Shown here: one piece after another, positions 25,697-33,609 of the stretch | Layout of the letters: every line of letters starts with the position of its first letter | Numbering within the stretch: the stretch's first letter is position 1 | DNA from: Mesoflavibacter sp. | Lineage (GTDB): Bacteria; Pseudomonadota; Alphaproteobacteria; UBA8366; Aestuariispiraceae | Reading direction: 5' to 3' | DNA: 64,000 nucleotides | Assembly (NCBI GenBank): GCA_017792345.1 | Contig: CP051228.1 | Span: 2,363,501 to 2,427,500 of the forward strand | The notes under the pieces: model-generated | The model's input: only the letters and a program-made list of their open reading frames with translations | What the model was told of the DNA's origin: nothing | Databases searched by the model: none | Made by a program: the position numbers and the translations under genes

Positions 25697-26284
25697 ATGA
25701 GCTTCGACGTCGCCATCCGCAAACTGGTCACCCATCGCGAAGAAATCCGCCATGAATTTGGCCCCAAGCCGGACCGGCCCGTCGCCGTCGCCTGGTCCGC
25801 CGCGATCATCGCCAACCCCTATGCCGGTGGCTATGTCGAGGATGTGCAGGCCGGAATGGAGGCGCTGAAGCCGCTGGGCGACGAAATGGCGGCGGCCCTG
25901 CTGAAGGCGCTGGACTGCCCGGCGGACCGGGTCGAGGCCTATGGCAAGGGCTCGCTGGTCGGGATCGACGGGGAACTGGAGCACGGCGCCCTGTGGCATG
26001 TGCCCGGCGGCTATGCCATGCGCCGCCTGCTGGGCAACGCCAAGGCCATCGTGCCGTCGTCCAAAAAGGTCGGCGTCGCGGGCACCAGCCTCGATGTGCC
26101 GATTCACCACATCAACGCCGCCTATGTCCGCAGCCACTTCTCCACCGTCACCGTCCAGGTCGCCGACGCCCCGCGCGCCCGCGAACTGATGTTCGCCCTC
26201 GCCATGACCGACGGCGGCCGCATCCACGCCCGCATGGGCGGCCTGACCCAGGACCAGATCTCGGTCGGTGACGGGCAGCGGTAG
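25697..26284 (+). CDS. DUF1185 / 'amino acid synthesis' family protein
   Basis: A 195-residue protein of the AA_synth (DUF1185) family. Family features are RPVAVAWSAAIIANPYAGGYVEDV, GKGSLVGIDGELEHGALWH and the end FALAMTDGGRIHARMGGL. It has AAGGA eight bases before the ATG and lies 65 bases after the UPF0280 gene. Structures of the family resemble a chorismate-mutase-like fold, but no activity is established. In this operon it may act on a ring-opened or oxidised product. Confidence 0.8.
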   Translation: MSFDVAIRKLVTHREEIRHEFGPKPDRPVAVAWSAAIIANPYAGGYVEDVQAGMEALKPLGDEMAAALLKALDCPADRVEAYGKGSLVGIDGELEHGALWHVPGGYAMRRLLGNAKAIVPSSKKVGVAGTSLDVPIHHINAAYVRSHFSTVTVQVADAPRARELMFALAMTDGGRIHARMGGLTQDQISVGDGQR

Positions 26285-26305
26285 GGGCGCGAGAGAGGGT
26301 GAAAC

Positions 26306-26758
26306 TCATCCTGGTGGGGATGCGGCGCAGTCAAGGATGTATCTGATGGCGGGTTTGGAAAAAGCGTAGATCAGCAGATACAGGCCCAACCAGTTCAGGA
26401 ATCGTGCCGTATCGGACGTCGTTTTGATCTGCTGGTCGAAACTCTCGGCATCGCGGGCGTATTCCGTGTCGAATGCGTCCGGGGTCGGGAAAAGCGTCCT
26501 GTCGTCACGCGTCCTTTCTATGGCCTCCAGATGCTTCTTTTTTGTTTTCAGTACCGTCTGTTCGGCCAGGAACGGATAGGCCAAGAAGATCGAGCCGAGC
26601 GCGCCCGACAGACCGATCAGCAGGTCACTGACGCCGGGCAGAAAGGACAGCGTCAGGAACGCCGTGACAATCGCAAGCGCCAATGTCAGGGCGGATAACT
26701 TGATAACCGATTTCCTGGCTGCTTTTGCTTGGTCGGCGATGGTCGGCGTCGCGGTCAT
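26306..26758 (-). CDS. Uncharacterised membrane protein of the HTH cassette
   Basis: A 150-residue protein with three hydrophobic segments: about 21-42 (LSALTLALAIVTAFLTLSFL), 46-66 (LLIGLSGALGSIFLAYPFLA) and 122-142 (LNWLGLYLLIYAFSKPAIRY). The cytoplasmic loop between is rich in charge (KTKKKHLEAIERTRDD). Its ATG overlaps the stop of the HTH gene (ATGA), so it needs that gene's translation. I do not recognise the family. Confidence 0.6.
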   Translation of the reverse strand: MTATPTIADQAKAARKSVIKLSALTLALAIVTAFLTLSFLPGVSDLLIGLSGALGSIFLAYPFLAEQTVLKTKKKHLEAIERTRDDRTLFPTPDAFDTEYARDAESFDQQIKTTSDTARFLNWLGLYLLIYAFSKPAIRYILDCAASPPG

Positions 26759-27501
26759 CCGCCTTTTGTCTCTGCGGCAAAGTTCTCCATGATCTGCGTG
26801 GTCATCGCTAAAGTGTCTTCGGTAAACTGCGGGGACCGCTTGAATTGCTTGAGCATGTACTCATAGAAATCCGCCAATTCCTCATGCCCGGTCGTTCGAA
26901 GCGTGCGAATTATCACCGGCCCGGATCGCGGTGTCATTTTCACGAACTTGGCCGAACTGCCATATGACAGTGCGGGGAAAAGGGCGGGATCGATGACGGG
27001 CTGGGTGTTGGCGTCCGCAATATTTGCCAACATCGTTTCAATCGTATCCAGCCGGTCTTCAATCGACGCCATGACAGTCGCGGTGATGTCGTCTGCCAGC
27101 TTTTCGGCGCCGACGGTTTCACCGGTTCGGGGACTTGCGCCAAACGCGATCGGGGCCTCCAGGGCCTTACCGATTCGTTCAAGATTCGCATAGCTTGGGC
27201 CGTCGCGGCCCTTGCCGGCTTCGTAATTGCTGATTGTGGAAGGGTCCAGGCCACTCTCCTGTGCCAGGCGAGTTTGCGACCAACCGCGTTCTTGCCGCCG
27301 GGCGCGGATCATATCGCCGGCCCTCATGGCCGCGGAAGACAGGTCATGCGCCCGAACCCGTTCAGGGTCCAGTCTCTCCATGTCTTCGATCAGTTCCGTA
27401 TCGAAAACGGGTTTGGCGCGGTTCGTTGCGACGCTTTCTTCTGCGCGCGCCAAGGCGGCTTCGAACTCAGCGTCATCGCGATCTGTCTCGAACTTGCCCA
27501 T
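26755..27501 (-). CDS. XRE-family helix-turn-helix protein
   Basis: A 248-residue regulator-like protein. The Cro/CI-type HTH lies in the middle, about residues 64-118: IRARRQERGWSQTRLAQESG, then LDPSTISNYEAGK. The N-terminal 60 residues are acidic and the C-terminal 130 residues have no recognised domain. GAGGAGG precedes the ATG. It is the second gene of a three-gene cassette with an uncharacterised protein before and a membrane protein after. It may control the cassette itself. Confidence 0.8.
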   Translation of the reverse strand: MGKFETDRDDAEFEAALARAEESVATNRAKPVFDTELIEDMERLDPERVRAHDLSSAAMRAGDMIRARRQERGWSQTRLAQESGLDPSTISNYEAGKGRDGPSYANLERIGKALEAPIAFGASPRTGETVGAEKLADDITATVMASIEDRLDTIETMLANIADANTQPVIDPALFPALSYGSSAKFVKMTPRSGPVIIRTLRTTGHEELADFYEYMLKQFKRSPQFTEDTLAMTTQIMENFAAETKGG

Positions 27502-27536
27502 CTGGTTAGGGCCTCCTCACTTCGATATTGAGGAAC

Positions 27537-28004
27537 TTACCATGATTTTATGGTGTTTCTATCAAAGAAATTCAAGCTTGCCGACTCGAGCCGCGCCCGG
27601 ATTTTCGGTTCCAACGCCCGGAAGTTGATCGGGGATCGCCCTGTTTCAACTCCCCAGGCGCATGGAATGACGAGGCGATCCACCCCTCGCGCGTCCGGCA
27701 GGGTCGGATTGTCGAAGACGGCGAAGATCACATATCCGGGTTGTTGGGGAGGATTGCCGCCCGATTTGTAGAGCGCTTTCGGGACCCGGCCGAACAGGTT
27801 GGTTAACCCCCATTGCGGACGGGAACCGGGCATGGCACCAGGATTCGCGCGCGCGTCCTGAATGAGTGTCAGGCGCAGATCCACCAACTCCTGATTGGCA
27901 TTTGCCACCCAATCCGGCGATGGCTTCTGCAACATGGCGCGCGCGGCGGTGTAGTCGGCATATACCTCCGTTGGGTCTTCCGCGAACCGTCCGACAATCG
28001 CCAT
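27537..28004 (-). CDS. Uncharacterised protein, first gene of the HTH cassette
   Basis: A 155-residue soluble protein with no motif I recognise. Features are a helical N-terminus (YADYTAARAMLQKPSPDWVA), a central PQWGLTNLFGRVPKALYKSGG and a beta-rich part (GYVIFAVFDNPTLPDARGVDRLVIP). It lies 35 bases before the HTH gene. The N-terminus of the HTH protein and this protein do not look like a classic toxin-antitoxin pair. Confidence 0.55.
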   Translation of the reverse strand: MAIVGRFAEDPTEVYADYTAARAMLQKPSPDWVANANQELVDLRLTLIQDARANPGAMPGSRPQWGLTNLFGRVPKALYKSGGNPPQQPGYVIFAVFDNPTLPDARGVDRLVIPCAWGVETGRSPINFRALEPKIRARLESASLNFFDRNTIKSW

Positions 28005-28100
28005 GGAAATGCACCCGGGAGTGGTTGTTCCTGGATGATGCTATGCTGGGTTAATCGTTGATTTCAAGGTGCGAGTTCCGGCATTGTCACGCTCCGGACA

Positions 28101-31100
28101 CTACTCCTCGCGGCCGGTGGCGCGGCAGAGGAGGATGTAGAGTTTGCCGACATCGGAGGTGAGGAATGTGGAGTGCAGCAGGTGCTCCGGGTCGGTGATT
28201 TCGCTTTCCTCCAGCAGCCGGTCGAACTGGTCGATATAGCGCAGCACGTATTTCCGCGCGTCCGGGTCGTGGCGGATCTTGTCCATCACCGTCTTAACGA
28301 TGGAGGCCTGGCGGGTGCGCAGCAGGGTGCGGGTGAAGACGGTGCGGTCGCCCTTCACATAGCGGCGCCAATCGGCCTCAGGCACCTCGCCCTGCAGCAC
28401 GCGGGTCAGGTCGATGGTGATGGAGTTCAGTTCTTCGACGATATAGCGCGCGGTCTTCAGGAACAGGTCGCGGCGCTGTTCTTCTTCCTGCAGCTTGAGC
28501 TGTTCCGACTGTTCCTCGGCCTGTTTCGACGCCTCGGTCAGGCGCTCGATCTGGCCCTGGAATTTCTCGGCCGCGCGGGACGAACGGACTTCCGATTCGT
28601 CGACCGCCTTCATCATCTGCTGGGTGCGCTGGGACAGCGTGTCGACCAGGTCCTTGAGCTGCCCTTTCGACGCGCCGGCGGCGCGTTCCAGGGACGAGAC
28701 CTGCTCGCTCAACGTCCGTCCGACCAGGGCCAGTTGCTGGTTCGCCAGATCGCCCGCCGCGGCGATATCCCCGGATTGGGTGCGCAGCATTTCGATCAGC
28801 GCGCGGACCCGTTCGGCGGTCAGCTCGGCGCGTTCCTCCACGCCTTCGGCCTGCTGTGCGAAGGCGTCGGAAATCAGTTGCAGCGACCGTGAGGCCGCCT
28901 CCGCCGCGCCGGTCAGGGCGTCGGCCTGCCGTTTCAGCGCCTCGCGGTTGTCGGCGATCTGCATGCCGGCCTGGACGGAGGCGGTGGTGACCTGTTCGGC
29001 CTGATTGTGGAAAGTTTGTCCAACCTGTTCCAAGAGGGTCAGCGCCGTCTGGGTCGCCTGACGCATCTCGCCGGTCTCGCTGCGGAACAGGCCGCCGGCC
29101 TCGGTCAGGCGGCGCGACACCTCGTCGGTGATCGCGGCCATGTCCTCGACGCGGGCCTGCAGCATCCGGTCCAGCTCGCCGCCCTTTTCGACCGCGATGC
29201 GGGACGCTTCCATCAGCGTTTCCGACTGGTTCTCGGCATGGCCGTCCAGGGCCTGGCGCTGTTCGGCCATCTGCATGGCCAGGGCGCGCAGGGCCTCCGC
29301 GTCCGCCGCGAGCCTTTCGCGGATGGTCAGCGCGTCGCCGGTCGCCTTGTCGGTGACCCGCTCCAATTCCGCGGTTTCGTGCTGCAGCCCGTGGCGGATC
29401 TCGCGGATCTGTCCGGTGGCGCGGTCCGCCGCTTCGCGCAGGGCGCTGGAATTCTTGGTCAGCACCTCGCCCAATTGCTGGGCATGGCTCGCCGACCAAT
29501 CGGCGGCCTCGCGCAGGGACTGGCTCTGCTTCTTCAGCATCTCGACCATGCCGCGGGTCTGGGCGATGGCGGGGTCGAACGTATCGTCCAGCGTCTCCAT
29601 ACCCTCGGCCATGGCGTCCTTGATGGCGGACAGGCGCTGGGCCAGCAGGCTTTCGATTTCCTTGGCCTGTTTGGCCGTGCTTTCCGAGGCGGCGGTCAAC
29701 TCGCCCGCCTGCTGACGCAGCGAGGCGCGGATCGATTCCGACCGCGCGGCGGCGAGGTCGCTCGCCTTGGCGATTTCGCCGGCCTGTTCGCGCAGCGCGA
29801 CGCCCATGGCCCGCAATTGTTCCGTCGCCTGTTCGGAAGTCGCGGCCAGCCCTTTGCGCTGCCGGTCGCTTTCGGCGTTCACCTGGTTCGCTTGGTCGGC
29901 AAGCGCGGCGATCAGGGCGGAGAACTCTTCCATCTGGCGGGCGACAGAACTGCGCACCGTGTCCGAATGGGTCGCCAACCCGTCCGTTGTTTTCGACAGG
30001 TCCAGCGATTGCTGGCGCAGCGACAGGGTGATTTCCTCGATCTGCTGCTCCGTGCGTTGCAGCGCCTGGTCCAGATCGGCTTTCGCCGTATCGACGCTTT
30101 GATCCAGCCGCCCACCGAACCGCGCTGCCGTCTCGTCCGCCGTGTCCGCGATGCCGTCGACCCGGTCCGTCGCGCGGTTCAGGCTGTCGGTCATACCCTC
30201 GTCCAAGCGTGCCATGGATTGCGCCACGGATTCTTCCAGCAGTCCGGCTTGGCGGGTCAGGATCTCGCTCAATTGCGTGATCCGGCTTTCGCTGCGGTCG
30301 GCGAAGCCCGTCATTTCCAGGGTCTGGCGTTCGAAAGCGTCTTTCAGCCGCGCGGCGACCCGCTCCACCTCTTCCTTCAGGGACCGGGCGATGGCGGACG
30401 CGTTCTCGCGGGCATTGTCGGACGCGTCGGTCAGCGCCCGGATGCTGCCGTCCAGGGTGTCCCGCGCGCCGCTGCTGTGCTTTTCCGCCTCCGACGTCGC
30501 CTGGGTCAGGCGGTCGGTATAGCTGTCGAACATATCGCCGATGGACCGGATTTCCTGGGCCGCCCGTTCGGACGCCGCGACCGTGTCCGACGCCTGGATT
30601 TTCAACGACGCGGTCACGGAATCGGTCGTTTCCAGGACGTTGGTCGCGGCCTTCATCAGGGTTTCGGATTGGGTTTCGACCGTGGCCTCGATTTCGCGGC
30701 GGTGCCGCTCCATCCGGTCGGCGACGCCTTCCAGACGGTCGGCTTGGGCGGACAGGCCTTTGCGCATGTCGCTGGCCTTGTCCTCGGCCCGGTGCGCGGC
30801 GGAATCGAGGAGGTCCGTCGTCTCCCTGAGCGAATCCGCCAGATCGCCCAGATTGGCGATCGCCACGTCGCCCGCCTGGGTCAGGCGGTCAGCCTGATCG
30901 CGCAGCATATCGGCGACGCGCCGGACGCGCAGGTCGTTCTCTTCCACCGGGACGGTCAGCAGATCCATCTGCCGCCGCAGCAGTTCGGTATGAATCCGCA
31001 CGTCTTCCGACCGGCGGATGTAAAGGGCGAAGACCCAGAACAGAATCAGCGGAAAGACCAGACCCGTGACGATTGCGCCGATTTCATGGGGCAACAGCAC

Positions 31101-31343
31101 GTCGATCAGTTGCAGACCGCCCAGATCCTGCAGATAGCTGCCCGCCGCGCCGATCCAGGCGACGGTCACGATGGCGGCGAAAAGACCGACGATACGCGAC
31201 CGGCGCCGGGCCTTGTCGGCCAGACGCTTAACGTCTTCCGGCACCGCCATATCGCCCTGGCGTCGACCGCCGGGAAAACGGGCGACCTTGGCGCGGCCGG
31301 GGGCGTTGACGTTCGCTGGGGCGCGATCCTTATCGTCGCTCAT
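28101..31343 (-). CDS. Giant membrane-anchored coiled-coil protein
   Basis: A 1080-residue protein. A basic, proline-containing N-terminus is followed by two transmembrane helices (about 51-70 and 88-109), then some 800 residues of almost unbroken coiled coil, and a conserved-looking globular C-terminus (about 955-1080; KTARYIVEELNSITIDLTRV, then FLTSDVGKLYILLCRATGRE). The coil resembles methyl-accepting chemotaxis protein helices in composition, but the MCP signalling hairpin is not seen. ATG 31341-31343 is preferred to a TTG two codons upstream. Probable role: a structural or polar scaffold across or beneath the inner membrane; function unknown. Confidence 0.8.
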   Translation of the reverse strand: MSDDKDRAPANVNAPGRAKVARFPGGRRQGDMAVPEDVKRLADKARRRSRIVGLFAAIVTVAWIGAAGSYLQDLGGLQLIDVLLPHEIGAIVTGLVFPLILFWVFALYIRRSEDVRIHTELLRRQMDLLTVPVEENDLRVRRVADMLRDQADRLTQAGDVAIANLGDLADSLRETTDLLDSAAHRAEDKASDMRKGLSAQADRLEGVADRMERHRREIEATVETQSETLMKAATNVLETTDSVTASLKIQASDTVAASERAAQEIRSIGDMFDSYTDRLTQATSEAEKHSSGARDTLDGSIRALTDASDNARENASAIARSLKEEVERVAARLKDAFERQTLEMTGFADRSESRITQLSEILTRQAGLLEESVAQSMARLDEGMTDSLNRATDRVDGIADTADETAARFGGRLDQSVDTAKADLDQALQRTEQQIEEITLSLRQQSLDLSKTTDGLATHSDTVRSSVARQMEEFSALIAALADQANQVNAESDRQRKGLAATSEQATEQLRAMGVALREQAGEIAKASDLAAARSESIRASLRQQAGELTAASESTAKQAKEIESLLAQRLSAIKDAMAEGMETLDDTFDPAIAQTRGMVEMLKKQSQSLREAADWSASHAQQLGEVLTKNSSALREAADRATGQIREIRHGLQHETAELERVTDKATGDALTIRERLAADAEALRALAMQMAEQRQALDGHAENQSETLMEASRIAVEKGGELDRMLQARVEDMAAITDEVSRRLTEAGGLFRSETGEMRQATQTALTLLEQVGQTFHNQAEQVTTASVQAGMQIADNREALKRQADALTGAAEAASRSLQLISDAFAQQAEGVEERAELTAERVRALIEMLRTQSGDIAAAGDLANQQLALVGRTLSEQVSSLERAAGASKGQLKDLVDTLSQRTQQMMKAVDESEVRSSRAAEKFQGQIERLTEASKQAEEQSEQLKLQEEEQRRDLFLKTARYIVEELNSITIDLTRVLQGEVPEADWRRYVKGDRTVFTRTLLRTRQASIVKTVMDKIRHDPDARKYVLRYIDQFDRLLEESEITDPEHLLHSTFLTSDVGKLYILLCRATGREE

Positions 31344-31593
31344 GCGCAATCCTTACAAAACGGCGAATAAGTCCTCAGAATCGGCGATTCTTCGCAGATT
31401 GCCATAAAAAAGGACTTTAGCGGGAATCGGCGGGTCGGGCCATGCGCGCCGATCCGGCATCGGTCCGGCACCCAATATCCGCGATTGTTCGCGGGGCCGC
31501 CGCACACTAATCTGCGGCCTCGCAACCACGACCCAGCCGTCCAGCCGCCCGCGCCGTCCCGGCCGCCGGAAAGCCAGAGGAGCGCCCGCCGCC

Positions 31594-32244
31594 ATGCGCA
31601 CGCATAAAGACTTCCCCTCGCTTCACATCGTCGATCATCCGCTGGTTCAGCATAAGCTTACCTTTCTGCGGAAGAAGGACACCCCGACCAACATGTTCCG
31701 GACCTTGTTGAAGGAAATCGCCCTTCTGATGGGGTATGAGATCACCCGGAACGTGCCGCTGACGCATATCGAGATCGATACGCCGCTGCAGCCCATGCGC
31801 GCACCGGTCCTGGCCGGCCGCAAACCGGCGATCGTCCCGGTCCTGCGCGCCGGATTGGGCATGGTCGACGGCCTGTTGGAACTGATGCCGTCGGCGCGGA
31901 TCGGGCATATCGGCGTCTATCGTGATCCGAAGACGAAAATGCCGGAAGAGTATTACGTGAACCTGCCCGAGCCTGGGGGGCGCTTGTTCATTCTGTGCGA
32001 CCCGATGCTGGCGACGGGGAATTCCGCCGCCCATGCGGTCAAGGTTCTGGTCGACCGCGGGGTCGAAGAACAGAATATCCGCTTCCTGTCCCTCGTGGCC
32101 GCGCCGGAGGGGATGCGGGTCTTCTCGGACGCGCATCCCGGCGTCGCGGTCTATACCGCCTCGCTGGACGAGAAGCTGAACGAAAAGGCCTATATCGTCC
32201 CCGGCCTGGGCGACGCGGGCGACCGTCTGTTCGGGACACGGTAA
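31594..32244 (+). CDS. upp: Uracil phosphoribosyltransferase
   Basis: A 216-residue pyrimidine salvage enzyme that makes UMP from uracil and PRPP. Recognised parts: [20 protein letters not shown] near the N-terminus, [14 protein letters not shown], the PRPP loop [15 protein letters not shown] (about 130-144) and the C-terminal uracil site [12 protein letters not shown]. Length matches the family. The gene stands alone, divergent from the coiled-coil gene. It ends about 160 bases before the bufferin precursor. Confidence 0.97.
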   Translation: MRTHKDFPSLHIVDHPLVQHKLTFLRKKDTPTNMFRTLLKEIALLMGYEITRNVPLTHIEIDTPLQPMRAPVLAGRKPAIVPVLRAGLGMVDGLLELMPSARIGHIGVYRDPKTKMPEEYYVNLPEPGGRLFILCDPMLATGNSAAHAVKVLVDRGVEEQNIRFLSLVAAPEGMRVFSDAHPGVAVYTASLDEKLNEKAYIVPGLGDAGDRLFGTR

Positions 32245-32406
32245 CCGGGCCGGTTCCCGGAAGTCCTTGCGATCAAATGCCTCTCACCGTTTCGTGAAAG
32301 CGTGAGACGGCAATGTGACCCCCGTTCCGCGCCGGGGCCGATACACTCATCGGCGTCGGTCTAAGGGGGCCGGCATGTCAAAGAACATCATTTGGAGATG
32401 ACTTAC

Positions 32407-32676
32407 ATGTCGATTCAGAAAAAATCCGTCGGCGTCACGCTCGCGACCGCCGCTGCTGCTCTCTTCATCTCCGGTGCGGCGGTGTCCGTCGCTCCGACGG
32501 CCTCGCATGCCAGTGAGGTGAAGTGCGCCGGTATCAACGACTGCAAGGGCCATGGCGCCTGCGCGTCCGCTTCGAACTCCTGCAAGGGCCTGAACTCCTG
32601 CAAGGGCCATGGCTGGGTCCCGGCCGCGTCGGCCGAAGAATGCACCTCGAAGGGCGGCAACGTCCTGGAAGGCTGA
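32407..32676 (+). CDS. Bufferin-type RiPP precursor (BufA2-like)
   Basis: An 89-residue exported peptide. An N-terminal signal peptide (about 1-35: basic KK, hydrophobic stretch, cleavage near SHA-SE) is followed by a core with six cysteines at 40, 46, 52, 59, 65 and 79. The core repeats CKGHG at 46-50 and 65-69, and CKG at 59-61. This layout matches BufA2-type bufferins, copper-binding peptides whose cysteines are changed to thiooxazole by a DUF692 enzyme. The ATG at 32407 is chosen because GGAG lies nine bases before; an in-frame ATG is at 32398. It is followed by a DUF692 gene and a DUF2063 gene. Confidence 0.88.
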   Translation: MSIQKKSVGVTLATAAAALFISGAAVSVAPTASHASEVKCAGINDCKGHGACASASNSCKGLNSCKGHGWVPAASAEECTSKGGNVLEG

Positions 32677-32700
32677 CGCCGCGCGACATGGTCAATGTCG

Positions 32701-32730
32701 ATCGGGGGGCCGGTTTCCTGGCCCCCCGAT
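32701..32730 (+). other. Strong hairpin between bufferin precursor and maturase genes
   Basis: ATCGGGGGGCC (32701-32711) and GGCCCCCCGAT (32720-32730) form a perfect 11-bp GC-rich stem with an 8-base loop. It lies 25 bases after the precursor stop. No long T-run follows. It may stop part of transcription or protect the precursor mRNA 3' end. Confidence 0.75.
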
Positions 32731-32754
32731 GCGCGTCATGTTTAACTGCATTTT

Positions 32755-33609
32755 ATGACCGATATGATCGAAAGCTTGTCCGGTTTCGGCCTCGGCCTGC
32801 GCCCGCCGCATTTCCCCGCCCTGTTGGACGGGATCGAGGGGCAATGGCCCGGGATCGACTGGTTCGAGGTCATTTCGGAGAACTACATCGATGTCGGCGG
32901 CATGCCGATGCGCAACCTGATGCGGGTGCGTGAGCGCTATCCGATGGCGATGCATGGCGTGTCCCTGTCGATCGGATCGACCGATCCGTTGGACAGGGAT
33001 TATCTGCGCGGTCTCAAGGCGTTGGCCGACCGGTTGGAGCCGGCGGTTGTCTCCGACCATCTGTGCTGGACCGGCGCGCATGGCATCAATCTGCATGATC
33101 TGTTGCCGCTGCCCCTGACGGAGGAAAGCCTGGCCCATGTGGCCGACCGGGTGGGACAGGTACAGGACGCGCTCGGCCGCCGGATCGCGCTGGAAAATGC
33201 GTCGACCTATGTGACCTATGACTCCGACTCCCTGACGGAATGGGATTTCCTGTCGGCCCTGACGGCGCGGGCGGATTGCGATCTGCTGCTGGACGTCAAC
33301 AACATCTATGTGTCCGCCTTCAATCACGGTTTCGACGCGCAGGACTATCTCGCCGGCATTCCGGGCGACCGGGTGCGTCAGATCCATCTCGCGGGGCATG
33401 AGAATAACGGCGATCACATCGTCGATACCCATGACGCGCCGGTGGTGGACCCGGTCTGGGATCTCTACAGCGATACGATCCGGCGCCTGGGCCCGGTACC
33501 GACCATGATCGAACGCGACGCCAAAATTCCGCCGCTGGAAGAACTGGTTGCGGAACTGCAGCGCGCGCGCCGCCTGTCCGACAATGCTGTACGCGGGGCG
33601 GCGGCATGA
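32755..33609 (+). CDS. bufB: DUF692 (MNIO) RiPP maturase, BufB-like
   Basis: A 284-residue TIM-barrel multinuclear iron oxidase of the DUF692/MbnB/TglH family, which oxidises precursor cysteines. The metal ligands can be seen in order: His67 (MHGVSLSIGS), Asp101/His102 (SDHLCW), Glu147 (LENAS), Asp180 and Asn182 (LDVNNIYV), His211 and His215 (HLAGHE), Asp224/His226 (DTHDAP) and Glu253/Asp255 (IERD). It acts in the cytoplasm on the unprocessed precursor before export. Its stop overlaps the next gene start as ATGA. Confidence 0.93.
   Translation: MTDMIESLSGFGLGLRPPHFPALLDGIEGQWPGIDWFEVISENYIDVGGMPMRNLMRVRERYPMAMHGVSLSIGSTDPLDRDYLRGLKALADRLEPAVVSDHLCWTGAHGINLHDLLPLPLTEESLAHVADRVGQVQDALGRRIALENASTYVTYDSDSLTEWDFLSALTARADCDLLLDVNNIYVSAFNHGFDAQDYLAGIPGDRVRQIHLAGHENNGDHIVDTHDAPVVDPVWDLYSDTIRRLGPVPTMIERDAKIPPLEELVAELQRARRLSDNAVRGAAA

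Noticed and set aside
26306..28004. Prophage or integrative element
   Set aside because: No integrase, attachment repeats, tRNA or phage structural genes are seen.
29007..31370. 787-codon open frame on the plus strand opposite the coiled-coil gene
   Set aside because: Composition is that of a reverse-complement of heptad repeats; no start signal or family. The minus-strand protein has real membrane helices and a coil.
32314..32360. SigF/ECF-type promoter of the bufferin locus
   Set aside because: TGTGACC is a fair -35-like box but no -10 box stands at the right distance, so it was not listed.
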